This document shows, piece after piece, positions 15,928-24,319 of a stretch of DNA of 64,000 bases. This DNA is from Pseudoxanthomonas sp. PXM03 (GTDB lineage: Bacteria > Pseudomonadota > Gammaproteobacteria > Xanthomonadales > Xanthomonadaceae). The stretch spans positions 1,510,001 to 1,574,000 of the forward strand of contig NZ_JACVAU010000001.1 in NCBI RefSeq assembly GCF_014852005.1, given 5' to 3'. Within the stretch, counting starts at the first letter, position 1. Each line of letters starts with the position of its first letter. Made by a program: the position numbers and the translations under genes. Under the pieces are notes generated by a model. It saw only the letters and a program-made list of their open reading frames with translations. It was not told the origin of the DNA and did no database searches.

Positions 15928-17604
15928 ATGGATATGGGGAATCCACGGCGCCTGGCCAGAGACTGGTTGCTCTGGTTCTGCCTGATCGGGTGGGCGATGC
16001 CCGCCACCGCGCAAACGCTTTCGCTGGCCCGGCTCGACGCCGATCCGCCGGCGCGTGATGTCGTGTCCGGCAAAGTGGATGCGCAGTTTGCCGCCGGCAC
16101 CCGCGATGGCGTGATCTTCGAATCCCAGACATCGCCCCGTTGGTGGCGCGTCGTCAGCCCCGTGGACGTGGATGCAGGCCTGCAACCGCACCTGGTGGTG
16201 CGCGCGCCGTACCAGAATCGGATCGAACTCTGGACCAGTGACGGCCCGCCGGTCGTACGCGCGTTGTTCGGCGCGGACGCCGACCTCGCGTTCTCGGCGC
16301 GTGCGCTGGCGTTCCCGTTGCCGGAAGGTGTCCGGGCCGGCCAGCCCCTCTACCTGCGGGTGATCTCGGTGGGCGGCACGCCGATGCCGCTGTCGATCCA
16401 GTCCTTGCGTGATGTCCATCGACAGGACCTGGAACACGTGGCATGGCGGGCGATGGTCCTGGGCGCGATGTGCGTACTCTCGGTGCTGGCGTTGGGGTTC
16501 TGCATCGGGCTGGGGGAGCGCAGCTACGGATTCCTCGCGCTGACTCTGCTTTCGCAGGCATTGTTCCTCGCGCTCGCGGGCGGCGAACTGCGCAGCATCG
16601 AGGTATTCGGTCATGCGTTGGGTGCGGACCCGCGGATGTCCCGTATAGCCGGCATGCTGTCGGTGATCGCCAGCAATACCTTCCTCGCCTTCTATCTGGA
16701 TCTGGCGCATTGGAGCCCCGTTCTCGCGCGCGTGCTGCGCGCATGCAACGTGTTGCTGGGCGGCCTGATGCTCGCTTCCCTGGCGAGTACCAGCCTGCTG
16801 GTTCCCCGCGCGGGCAATCTCATATTGCTGGTGGCGACCGCCTGCGTACTGCTGGCCTGCGTCCGGGGTGCGTTGCGCAACGAGCGCCCGGCGTTCTTCC
16901 TGCTGCTGTCATGGCTCCCGATGATCTCGCTTACCGCCGCGCGCGTGGGCGAACTGCTCGGCTGGTGGGTGGGGCCCGCCTGGCTGATACATGCATTCCC
17001 GCTCGGCTTCGCGCTGGCCGGTCTGGTACTGACGGTCGGCCTGGCCGACAAGATGCAGCAGTTGCGCCGCGACCGCGACCGCGCCAGTCGCATCGCCGCC
17101 GTGGACATGCTGACGGGCGTACTGTCGCGCACCGCGATCATCGAGCAACTGCAGCGCGAAGTGGAGCTCGCACACGTGCGTGGCACGCCGCTGTCGGTGG
17201 TGTTCTTCGATATCGACCACTTCAAGCGGATCAACGACGAGCACGGCCACCCGGTGGGCGACCAGAGTCTGCGGCTCGTGGCCACCCGTACCCGCGGGAA
17301 GTTGCGCAAGCACGATTTCCTCGGGCGCTACGGCGGCGATGAAATGCTGGTGATCCTGCCCGGCACCTCACTTGATGACGCGCTGACCGTGGCCGAACAC
17401 CTGCGCGAAGCAGTGAACAACCGGCCGTTGACCATCGATGGTCGCGTGATCGATACCAGCCTCAGCCTGGGCGTGGCGCAGTTGGGCGTTGGCGAAACCT
17501 TTGAACGCCTGCTGGAGCGCGTGGACACGGCGCTGTACTCCAGCAAGTCCGCAGGCCGTGATCGCGTGACAGGCGACCTTTCCCCGCAACCCGGAGATGC
17601 TTGA
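15928..17604 (+). CDS. Membrane diguanylate cyclase (7TMR-DISM-GGDEF)
   Basis: 558 residues. A signal-like segment (about 12-28) is followed by a periplasmic sensor region (about 30-160, DISM type), six or seven helices (about 170-375), then a GGDEF domain. The domain has DMLTGVLSR, VVFFDIDHFKRINDEHGH and the active loop RYGGDEM, where Met replaces the final Phe. The substrate-binding and metal residues are otherwise present, so c-di-GMP synthesis is likely. No RxxD inhibitory site is obvious before the loop. The next gene begins right after its stop. Confidence 0.88.
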   Translation: MDMGNPRRLARDWLLWFCLIGWAMPATAQTLSLARLDADPPARDVVSGKVDAQFAAGTRDGVIFESQTSPRWWRVVSPVDVDAGLQPHLVVRAPYQNRIELWTSDGPPVVRALFGADADLAFSARALAFPLPEGVRAGQPLYLRVISVGGTPMPLSIQSLRDVHRQDLEHVAWRAMVLGAMCVLSVLALGFCIGLGERSYGFLALTLLSQALFLALAGGELRSIEVFGHALGADPRMSRIAGMLSVIASNTFLAFYLDLAHWSPVLARVLRACNVLLGGLMLASLASTSLLVPRAGNLILLVATACVLLACVRGALRNERPAFFLLLSWLPMISLTAARVGELLGWWVGPAWLIHAFPLGFALAGLVLTVGLADKMQQLRRDRDRASRIAAVDMLTGVLSRTAIIEQLQREVELAHVRGTPLSVVFFDIDHFKRINDEHGHPVGDQSLRLVATRTRGKLRKHDFLGRYGGDEMLVILPGTSLDDALTVAEHLREAVNNRPLTIDGRVIDTSLSLGVAQLGVGETFERLLERVDTALYSSKSAGRDRVTGDLSPQPGDA

Positions 17605-18516
17605 GTGAACGAAGCCGCCGCCGTACGTTTCCCCGTGGAGCAACTGCAGATCGGCGATCTGCTGCTGATGCTGGGCAAGAGCCAGCTGTCCAAGCTGATC
17701 GCGTGGTTCGGGGACAGTCCGTACAGCCATGTGTCGCTCGTATCGGACAACGGCCTGCTGATCGAGGGCATCCGTCCGGCGGTCCAGGAAAGTCCATTGG
17801 CTGCCCGGTTGTCGCCCGGGGGGCCGGTGGTCTTCGTCGACGCCTATCGGTCCTTGGCTGCCGATGGCACGCCGTTGAGCGCGGATGATCGCGCGGCGGT
17901 GCTCCGCCATGCGCGCTCGCTGATTGGCACGACGTTCGCGCAGGACGACCTGGTGACGATCGGTTTGCTGGTTGCGCTGCGAGGCAAGCCGCGGCACCTG
18001 CCGGTCTGGTTGCGCTGGCTCATCCGGGAGGCCACCGAGCATGCGATTCGCGCCGATTCCGGCAGGATGCTGTGCAGCGAGTTCGCGTACCGGGCCTTTG
18101 CCGACTGCGATGCGCTGCCGGCGGGCCGCCTCGCACGCCCCATCATGCCTGGCGAGTCCAGCGACCTGCCGTTCCCCGATGTCGACTATGGGAAGCTGCA
18201 GGAAGAAGTACGGGAAATGCTCAAGCGCAAGCACAAGACGCTGGAGCAGAATGCGGTCGGCGTCGAGACTGTCGTCGGGGCGTTGCCGGTCTGGGATACG
18301 GTCGATGCATTGGAACTGGACGATCCGGCGTTGGATGCATCCATCGCCGCCCTGCGTTCGCAACTGGGCTTGACGCATGCCGGCGCGGACACGTTCAAGG
18401 CGTCTGACGCGCTGCTTGAGGCCGCCTGGCCCGATGTCGGCCGGCCGAATCCCAAGCTGGTCCGCCCGCGTGATCTGGCGGACAGTCCCGCCAGTCGTTT
18501 CCTCGGTCGACTCTAG
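17605..18516 (+). CDS. Permuted papain-like (YiiX/NlpC-P60 superfamily) protein
   Basis: 303 residues from GTG 17605, immediately after the diguanylate cyclase stop. The order of features is that of the circularly permuted papain fold: IGDLLLMLGKSQLSKLI then the His strand SPYSHVSLVSDNGLLIEGI, and later the Cys in GRMLCSEFAYRAF. Members are thought to be amidases or acyl hydrolases. The substrate here is unknown. The C-terminal 100 residues are variable, and GLTHAGADTFKASDALLEAAWP is unassigned. There is no signal peptide. Coupling to a c-di-GMP enzyme is by position only. Confidence 0.65.
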   Translation: MNEAAAVRFPVEQLQIGDLLLMLGKSQLSKLIAWFGDSPYSHVSLVSDNGLLIEGIRPAVQESPLAARLSPGGPVVFVDAYRSLAADGTPLSADDRAAVLRHARSLIGTTFAQDDLVTIGLLVALRGKPRHLPVWLRWLIREATEHAIRADSGRMLCSEFAYRAFADCDALPAGRLARPIMPGESSDLPFPDVDYGKLQEEVREMLKRKHKTLEQNAVGVETVVGALPVWDTVDALELDDPALDASIAALRSQLGLTHAGADTFKASDALLEAAWPDVGRPNPKLVRPRDLADSPASRFLGRL

Positions 18517-18526
18517 CTGCCTCGCG

Positions 18527-18806
18527 CGAGGACCAGCAGGGGATCGAGGCGGATGTCGAACCGCGCCCCCTGAAACTGAAGGCGACCGCCGGTCGTGACG
18601 CGTCGCAACGCGCCCGGGTGGTGAACGTTGGCGTCTACTTTCCGCGTTCGAGGACGAGCAGGGGATCGATGCGGATGTCGAACCGCGCCCCCTGAAACTG
18701 AAGGCGATCGCCGGTCGTGGCGCGTGGCAACGCACCCGGGTGGTGAACGTTGACGTCTACTTTCCGCGTTCGAGGACGAGCAGGGGATCGATGCGGGTAT
18801 CGAACC
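18527..18806. repeat. 122-bp tandem repeat at the 3' end of the M23 gene
   Basis: Units begin at 18527, 18649 and 18771, exactly 122 bases apart. The third matches for only about 36 bases, where it is the end of the peptidase gene. On the minus strand each unit encodes the same tail, RIDPLLVLERGK or RLDPLLVLARGS, followed by a stop, preceded by RLQFQGARFDI in the two extra units. The gene's 3' end has therefore been copied twice downstream, out of frame by 122 bases per step. Confidence 0.85.
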
Positions 18807-19611
18807 AGTTCATCCCCCAATGCAGATGCGGCCCCGTCGCGCGCCCGGTCGCACCGACGGCACCGATCACCTGGCCCGGCTCCACGCGATCCCCCACCTT
18901 CACGTCGATGCGCGACAGATGCAGGAAGTTGGAGCTGATGCCATGGCCATGGTCCAGCAACAGCGTGCCGCCGGTCAGGTAGAGGTCGGGGGCGGCGAAG
19001 GTCACCACGCCGCCGGCGGGCGCCTTCACGGGCGTGCCGTTGGGGGCGGCGATATCCATGCCGGAGTGCCCTGCGCCGGGTTGACCGTTGTAGACGCGGG
19101 CATTGCCGAAACGACCGCTGATGCGGCCCTGCACCGGCCACTGGAAGGGCAGGGCGAAGTCGGCGCGCTCGTCGTCGCGTGCGCGCGCCGCGGTGACCAG
19201 TGCCTGTTCGCGCTGGATGCGCGCGGCGATCTCCGGCGGGGGATTGACCGTCTTGGGCGGCACGCCGTTGACGTGCTCCACCGGCCACTCACGCCGGGCC
19301 ACGGTGATGTCGACCGATTCGGTGCGGCCGGAGGGCGTGGTGACCGAGACCTGCAGCGGGCCGGTTTCATCGCGGCCCACGCCAAGCACCACGGTGCCAT
19401 AGCCCGTCGTGCGCAGCAGGCGGTCGCGATACCGCACCTGGCTGCCCGGCGGGACTTTGCCGAACACCAGGGAACCCTGCGACACGCTGCCCGGGAACAC
19501 CACACGCTCTTCCTGCGACGCGGGAGCGGCGGGCGCTGCATCCTGCGCTGCGACCAGGGGAATCCAGCCGGCACAGACAGCGGCGAGCAGCGCCGCGACC
19601 GCCAGCTTCAA
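18757..19611 (-). CDS. M23 family metallopeptidase (LytM domain), exported
   Basis: 284 residues with an N-terminal signal peptide (KLAVAALLAAVCAGWIPLVAAQ). A beta-rich region follows at about 40-130. The LytM domain spans about 155-275 with the zinc site HSGMDIA, the LDHGHGISS turn and the catalytic HLHWGMNWF. The expected role is peptidoglycan cross-bridge cleavage or activation of an amidase in the periplasm. It starts at TTG 19611, overlapping the pyrC stop (TTGA), so translation is coupled. The 3' end is duplicated in tandem downstream. Confidence 0.9.
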   Translation of the reverse strand: MKLAVAALLAAVCAGWIPLVAAQDAAPAAPASQEERVVFPGSVSQGSLVFGKVPPGSQVRYRDRLLRTTGYGTVVLGVGRDETGPLQVSVTTPSGRTESVDITVARREWPVEHVNGVPPKTVNPPPEIAARIQREQALVTAARARDDERADFALPFQWPVQGRISGRFGNARVYNGQPGAGHSGMDIAAPNGTPVKAPAGGVVTFAAPDLYLTGGTLLLDHGHGISSNFLHLSRIDVKVGDRVEPGQVIGAVGATGRATGPHLHWGMNWFDTRIDPLLVLERGK

Positions 19612-20954
19612 CGTGAGAACTCGAGGCGCTGGCCCACGGGTGTGCCCACCAGGTGCTCACCGTTCCAGACCATGCGGCCATTGACCCACGTGGCGCCGAC
19701 ACGGGAACGGAACGTGCGGCCTTCGAACGGCGACCAGCCGACCTTGGACAATACGTCCTCACGCTTCACGGTGAACGGCTCGTCATCGATCAGCACGAGG
19801 TCGGCGAAGTAACCCTCGCGCAGATAGCCGCGCTCCTTGACGTCGAACAATTGCGCGGGCGCATGCGCGAACTTCTGCACCACACGTGCGACATCCATGC
19901 GGCCTTCGTGCACCAGTTCCAGCGCGGCGACCAATGCGTACTGCACCAGCGGCAGGCCGGACGGTGCCTGCGCGTACGGCTTTTCCTTTTCTTCCAGCGT
20001 GTGCGGCGCGTGGTCGGTGGCCAGCACGTCGATCACATCGTCCACCAGCGCCCTGATCAGCGCCTCGCGGTCGCTGGCGTCCTTGATGGCGGGATTGCAC
20101 TTGATCAGGTTGCCCAGCACCGCATAGTCGGCGCGGTCGAAGCGCAGGAAATGGATGCAGGTTTCGGCGGTGATGCGCTTGCGCGCGCCGTCCGCATGCA
20201 CCAGCGGGCCAGGCGTGAACAACGCCAGTTCGTCGGCGGTGGAGATGTGCAGCACATGCAGGCGGGTGCCGTGCTTGCGTGCCAGCGACATCGCCAGGCG
20301 GGTCGACTTGATGCAAGCCTCGCGGCTGCGGATGTCCGGATGGTGCTCGGCCGACAGGGCATCGCCGTACTTGGCCTGGAACGCGGCCAGGTTGGCGTCG
20401 ATGGTCGGCGTGTCCTCGCAGTGGGTGATGATCGGCGTGGGCGCCTCGCGGAAGATCGCGTCCAGTGTGTCCGGATTGTCGACCAGCATGTTGCCCGTGG
20501 AGGCGCCCATGAACACCTTGATGCCGGGCGCGGTCTTCGGGTCGAGGGTGCGGATCGCGTCCAGGTTGTCGTTGCTGGCCCCCATGTAGAAGCCGTAATT
20601 GCCCCAGGCGCGGCCCTTGGCGCGCTGGTACTTGTCCTCCAGCGCAGCGGCGTCCAGCGTCGGCGGGCTGGTGTTGGGCATGTCCATGAACGTGGTCAGG
20701 CCACCCGCCACGGCCGCTGCCGATTCGGTGGCCATGTCGCCCTTGTGCGGCATGCCGGGTTCGCGGAAATGCACCTGGTCGTCGATCATCCCCGGCAACA
20801 GCCAGCGGCCGGCGGCATCGATGACGGTATCGCCGCCCTGGGGCACGATCTCGGCGGCGATGCGGGCGATGCGGCCATTCTCGAAGCGCAGGTCACCCTC
20901 GGTGACGCGGCCTTCGTTGACCAGGCGGGCGTTGACGATGACGGTGGCGGGCAT
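19608..20954 (-). CDS. pyrC: Dihydroorotase
   Basis: Cyclises carbamoyl-aspartate to dihydroorotate in pyrimidine synthesis. The 448 residues have the amidohydrolase fold with DQVHFREPGMPHKGD (metal ligands), the likely carboxylated lysine in GIKVFMGAST, THCED, HVLHISTADE and the metal Asp in LATDHAPHT. This set indicates an active enzyme rather than a pseudo-dihydroorotase. The ATG at 20954 overlaps the yidD stop (TGATG) and its own stop overlaps the M23 start, so yidD-pyrC-M23 read as one coupled unit. Confidence 0.93.
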   Translation of the reverse strand: MPATVIVNARLVNEGRVTEGDLRFENGRIARIAAEIVPQGGDTVIDAAGRWLLPGMIDDQVHFREPGMPHKGDMATESAAAVAGGLTTFMDMPNTSPPTLDAAALEDKYQRAKGRAWGNYGFYMGASNDNLDAIRTLDPKTAPGIKVFMGASTGNMLVDNPDTLDAIFREAPTPIITHCEDTPTIDANLAAFQAKYGDALSAEHHPDIRSREACIKSTRLAMSLARKHGTRLHVLHISTADELALFTPGPLVHADGARKRITAETCIHFLRFDRADYAVLGNLIKCNPAIKDASDREALIRALVDDVIDVLATDHAPHTLEEKEKPYAQAPSGLPLVQYALVAALELVHEGRMDVARVVQKFAHAPAQLFDVKERGYLREGYFADLVLIDDEPFTVKREDVLSKVGWSPFEGRTFRSRVGATWVNGRMVWNGEHLVGTPVGQRLEFSR

Positions 20955-21211
20955 CAGTGGTTTCCTGTGCAGGAGTGGGGGAGGTCGGCGCCGTCCCGGG
21001 CAGGGACCGGGTCATAGCCACCGGGGTGGAGGGGGTGGCAGCGGCCGATCCGGCGCACCGCCAGCCAGCCGCCCTTCAGCGGACCGAAGCGGCCGATGGC
21101 CTCCATGGCGTACTCCGAACAGGAGGGCACGAAGCGGCAGCGAGGCCCCAGCAGCGGACTGATGAAGCGCTTGTAGCCCTTCAGCAGCAGGATGAGCAGG
21201 CGGGCGAGCAT
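20954..21211 (-). CDS. yidD: Membrane protein insertion efficiency factor YidD
   Basis: 85 residues from ATG 21211: [20 protein letters not shown] followed by [16 protein letters not shown], the YidD hallmark with its three cysteines, and [12 protein letters not shown]. YidD is a small amphipathic protein that helps YidC insert membrane proteins. In many bacteria it lies between rnpA and yidC. Here it heads a pyrC-M23 unit and faces dksA across 95 bases to that gene's GTG start. Confidence 0.93.
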   Translation of the reverse strand: MLARLLILLLKGYKRFISPLLGPRCRFVPSCSEYAMEAIGRFGPLKGGWLAVRRIGRCHPLHPGGYDPVPARDGADLPHSCTGNH

Positions 21212-21233
21212 GGCCCGATGATACCGCGTCGGG

Positions 21234-21262
21234 TTGCCGCTGCCTCCCGGGTAGGCTATAAA
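21234..21262 (+). promoter_or_regulatory. Sigma-70 promoter of dksA
   Basis: TTGCCG at 21234-21239 and TATAAA at 21257-21262 are separated by 17 bases. Transcription should begin near 21269. The leader then holds a hairpin with arms TTCCCGA/TCGGGAA at 21271-21287, ahead of AAGGA and the GTG start at 21307. Confidence 0.7.
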
Positions 21263-21306
21263 AGCGCGCTTTCCCGATGCTCGGGAAGAACAAGGAAGCG
21301 CTGTTC

Positions 21307-22413
21307 GTGGCTGCAAAGAAACCTGCGAAGAAGGCCGCCAAGGCCGCCAAGAAACCCGCTCAGACCGTCGCCAAGAAGCCTGTCGTGAAGAAGGCTGTCG
21401 CCAAGAAACCGGCTCCCAAGCCGGTGGCCAAGAAGGCGGCGCCGAAGCCCGCTGCCAAGAAGCCAGTTGCCAAGAAAGTGGCGACTGCGAAGAAGCCGGC
21501 TGCCAAGCCGGTGGCCAAGAAGGCGGCACCGGTCAAGAAAGCGGTTGCCAAGGCAACCAAGCCCGCAGTTGCCAGGAAGCCTGCGCCCGCACCGGTCACC
21601 AAGGCGCCCGTCGCCAAGGCGGCTCCAGTGAAGGCGCCGGCCAAGGCCGCGAAGCCCGCTCCCAAACCCGCACCGAAGCCCGCACCGAAGCCGGCTCCGG
21701 CAAAGTCCGCCCCCACCGCGGCTGCGACCAAGACTCCCGTGCCGGTTCCCGCCCCCAAGGCGGCTGCCCCGGCCCCGGCGCCCGCCGCCAAGGTTCCGTC
21801 CCCCCCGAAGCCTGTGCCAGTCCCGAAACCGACTACCAAGAACGCCAAAGCCTCTACCTCCGTCGAAGCCCCCGTGAGTCCCCGTCCCGCCACCACCCGT
21901 CCCGTGGGCAAGGTTGCGGTGGCCGTGGCTGCCCGGCCTGCGGCGCCGGTCGTGCGCGGCAAGGTGAAAGAAGTGCCCTACAAGACCGATGAAGCCACCG
22001 GTCGCCCGATCGTGCCGACCGGCTACAAGCCCTCGCCTGACGAGGAGTACATGAGCACGCTGCAGTTGGAGTACTTCCGCCAACGTCTTCTGCAGTGGCG
22101 TGCCGACCTGGTCGAGGAATCCAAGCAGACCATCGAGAACCTCAAGGATGAAGTCCGCGACATCGGCGATGAGGCCGAGCGCGCGACCCGCGAGACCGAA
22201 AACTCGCTGGAACTGCGTACCCGTGACCGCTACCGCAAGCTGATCGGCAAGATCGACAGCACGCTCAAGCGGCTCGAGGGTGGCGACTACGGCTACTGCG
22301 TCGATACCGGCGAAGAAATCGGGCTGGATCGCCTGGAAGCTCGTCTGACCGCCGAGCGCACCATCGATGCCCAGGAACGCTGGGAACACATGCAGAAGCA
22401 GCAGGGCGACTGA
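21307..22413 (+). CDS. dksA: RNA polymerase-binding factor DksA with long Lys/Ala/Pro tail
   Basis: DksA acts with ppGpp in the RNA polymerase secondary channel. The product has 368 residues against about 150 in E. coli. Residues 1-215 are a histone H1-like tail of AKKP and KPAPKPA repeats. The conserved part begins near 235 with the coiled coil and acidic tip ([14 protein letters not shown]). The zinc-finger cysteines are reduced to one: Cys331, with Thr334, Thr352 and Ala355 at the other three positions. I chose GTG 21307 rather than ATG 21277 because AAGGA precedes it and the predicted transcript start is only about 8 bases before 21277. A strong terminator follows. Confidence 0.9.
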   Translation: MAAKKPAKKAAKAAKKPAQTVAKKPVVKKAVAKKPAPKPVAKKAAPKPAAKKPVAKKVATAKKPAAKPVAKKAAPVKKAVAKATKPAVARKPAPAPVTKAPVAKAAPVKAPAKAAKPAPKPAPKPAPKPAPAKSAPTAAATKTPVPVPAPKAAAPAPAPAAKVPSPPKPVPVPKPTTKNAKASTSVEAPVSPRPATTRPVGKVAVAVAARPAAPVVRGKVKEVPYKTDEATGRPIVPTGYKPSPDEEYMSTLQLEYFRQRLLQWRADLVEESKQTIENLKDEVRDIGDEAERATRETENSLELRTRDRYRKLIGKIDSTLKRLEGGDYGYCVDTGEEIGLDRLEARLTAERTIDAQERWEHMQKQQGD

Positions 22414-22435
22414 GCCCGGCGTCATCCGCATACTG

Positions 22436-22461
22436 AAAACCCCGCTTCGGCGGGGTTTTTT
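22436..22461 (+). terminator. Rho-independent terminator after dksA
   Basis: AAAACCCCGC-TTCG-GCGGGGTTTTTT: a GC-rich stem with a stable TTCG loop and six T, 23 bases after the dksA stop. It can act in both directions and also ends the leftward MFS gene region. Confidence 0.92.
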
Positions 22462-22484
22462 GTGGTCGGCAGAAACGCTGCCGG

Positions 22485-23726
22485 CTACTGCAGGTCGCGC
22501 AGGTCCAGCCGCCGCAGCCGCGGCGCCTTCCACGCGGTGAACCCGGCGACGGACAGGATCGCGAAACCGCCCACGATCACGGCAGGCACCAGTCCCAGCA
22601 ATCTTGCCATCGTGCCGGCGTAGAACGCGCCCAGTTCATTCGACGAACTGACGAAAATGCCATTGATCGACGATACCCGCCCGCGCATCTCGTCCGGGGT
22701 GGACAGTTGCAGGATGGTCGAGCGGACCACCACGGAAACGCCGTCGCACATGCCGTAGAACAGCAGGATCCCCGCCGACAGCCAGAAGCTGCGCGACAGG
22801 CCGAAGGCGATGACGCTCAGGCCGAAGCCGGCCACCGCGAACAGCAGCACCCGCCCCGCGTGCTTTTGCAGCGGATGGCGCGCCAGCCACAGGCCGACAC
22901 AGACCGAGCCCGCCGCCGGCATTGCGCGCAGGATGCCGAGACCCTCGGGTCCGTAGTGGAGGATGTCGTGGATGAAAGCCGGCAGCATGGCCACCACGCC
23001 ACCCAGCAGCACTGAAAACATGTCCAGCGCCATGGCCCCCAGCATGATCTGGTTGCCCAGTACGAAGCGCCCGCCCTGCGCGATGCTGGCGAACACGGGT
23101 AGGCTGACCGCCGGTGGCCCCGGTTCTTCCACGCGCAACCGCGCGAGCACGGTGGCCGCCATCAGCGCGAACACCACCGCCATCGCGTAGGACAGCGTCT
23201 TGCCGCCGAAGCCGACCAGCAGGCCGCCCAGCGCGGGGCCGGTGACCAGCGCGGCCTGGAAGATCACGCTGCCCAAACCTGCGGCACGCACGAAGTCCTC
23301 GCGCGGCAGCACTTTGGCAAACAGGGCGTTGTAGACCGGACTGAGGAACGAACGCGCCATGCCGGTCAGCGCGATGGCCGCGTAGATGGGCCACGTCCCC
23401 TGGAAGGGCAGCCAACCCGAAGAGACTGCCACCAGGATCACCGCCGTGGTCGCCAGTGCGCCGCAAGCGACCATGCCGATCCGTCGTCGTGGCAGGTGGT
23501 CGACCAGATAACCGGCGAACGGCGCCACGCAGAAGAACGGCAGGACTTCGGCCAATCCGACCAGGCCCAACGAGAATGGATCGCGGGTCAGTTCGTAGAT
23601 ATGCCAGCCGACCGTGACCGCAACGATCTGGTACGACAACAGTGCGCAGATGCGGTAGGCCAGTACCGCGGAGTAGCCGCGGTTGCGCAGCAGCGAGAAG
23701 GCGGAGCGGGACCCGGCTTCGCTCAC
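22485..23726 (-). CDS. MFS transporter (EntS-like)
   Basis: 413 residues with about 12 hydrophobic segments. The MFS loop GYLVDHLPRRRIGMVACG after helix 2 fits the family, and the second-half repeat EMRGRVSSINGIF is typical of the EntS/MFS_3 exporters. The substrate cannot be told from sequence. Translation starts at GTG 23726, overlapping the sufE stop (GTGA), so it is coupled to sufE. No siderophore genes are near, so the link to iron is only a family resemblance. Confidence 0.8.
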   Translation of the reverse strand: MSEAGSRSAFSLLRNRGYSAVLAYRICALLSYQIVAVTVGWHIYELTRDPFSLGLVGLAEVLPFFCVAPFAGYLVDHLPRRRIGMVACGALATTAVILVAVSSGWLPFQGTWPIYAAIALTGMARSFLSPVYNALFAKVLPREDFVRAAGLGSVIFQAALVTGPALGGLLVGFGGKTLSYAMAVVFALMAATVLARLRVEEPGPPAVSLPVFASIAQGGRFVLGNQIMLGAMALDMFSVLLGGVVAMLPAFIHDILHYGPEGLGILRAMPAAGSVCVGLWLARHPLQKHAGRVLLFAVAGFGLSVIAFGLSRSFWLSAGILLFYGMCDGVSVVVRSTILQLSTPDEMRGRVSSINGIFVSSSNELGAFYAGTMARLLGLVPAVIVGGFAILSVAGFTAWKAPRLRRLDLRDLQ

Positions 23727-24160
23727 TTTGCGTTGGCGGCCGTCTCGCGGATGAAGGCCAGCAACGACGCCAGGCCGTTGCTGCGCGTGGGCGAGAGATG
23801 CTTGGCCAGGCCGATGTCGGCGATGTAATCGGGCGTGGCGGCCAGGATTTCGTCTGCCGATCGCCCCGAGTACACGCGCAAGGCCAGGAAGATCAGTCCG
23901 GACACGATGGCCGAATCACTGACGGCATGGAAGTCGAGCTTCGCCGCGTCGCCCTCGGGCACGATCCACACCATCGACTGGCAGCCGAGCAGGCGGTGTT
24001 CCTCCCGCTTCCACTCATCCGGGAACGCAGGCAGCTTGCGGCCCAGGTCGATCAGGTACTGGTAGCGTTCGGACCAGTCGCCGAAGAAGGCGAATTCGTC
24101 CTTGATGGCGGCCTGCGCCTCAGCGGCGGTGGGTTCGAGCGGGAAGATCGTGTTGGTCAT
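23723..24160 (-). CDS. sufE: Cysteine desulfuration protein SufE
   Basis: 145 residues from ATG 24160. SufE takes persulfide sulfur from SufS for Fe-S cluster assembly. The acceptor cysteine is in RLLGCQSMVWI, followed by SDSAIVSGLIFLALRVYSG and a C-terminal IGLAKHLSPTRSNGLASLL, all typical of the SufE fold. No other suf genes are in the window. The gene is followed with overlap by an MFS exporter and preceded by a pair of dispersed repeats. Confidence 0.93.
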   Translation of the reverse strand: MTNTIFPLEPTAAEAQAAIKDEFAFFGDWSERYQYLIDLGRKLPAFPDEWKREEHRLLGCQSMVWIVPEGDAAKLDFHAVSDSAIVSGLIFLALRVYSGRSADEILAATPDYIADIGLAKHLSPTRSNGLASLLAFIRETAANAK

Positions 24161-24186
24161 CTTGTCCTGGTAGGTCCGCGGTTCGA

Positions 24187-24310
24187 GCCCCTCTCCCATC
24201 GGGAGAGGGGTTGGGGTGAGGGTGCGGCGGAGTCCTTATGGTGCCGGCGTCATGATGTCGTCGAACCCTCATCCGGCGCTTCGCGCCACCTTCTCCCGTC
24301 GGGAGAAGGG
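24187..24310. repeat. Inverted pair of CTCTCCCATCGGGAGAGGGG type repeats
   Basis: CCCCTCTCCCATCGGGAGAG at 24188 onward, with GGTTGGGGTGAGGGT to its right, and the partner around 24265-24310, ending CTTCTCCCGTCGGGAGAAGG. Same class as 6852-6973 and 59958-59994. The pair lies between cysS and sufE. Confidence 0.75.
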
Positions 24311-24319
24311 AGGAGCGGT

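Noticed and set aside
18635-19288. A second coding frame over the M23 peptidase gene ending in the repeated tail
   Set aside because: Only its last 30 codons look protein-like, because they are the duplicated 3' end. The rest is a shadow of the peptidase gene.
21277-21306. ATG 21277 as the dksA start
   Set aside because: It lies only about 8 bases after the predicted transcript start and inside a hairpin, with no ribosome-binding site; GTG 21307 has AAGGA.
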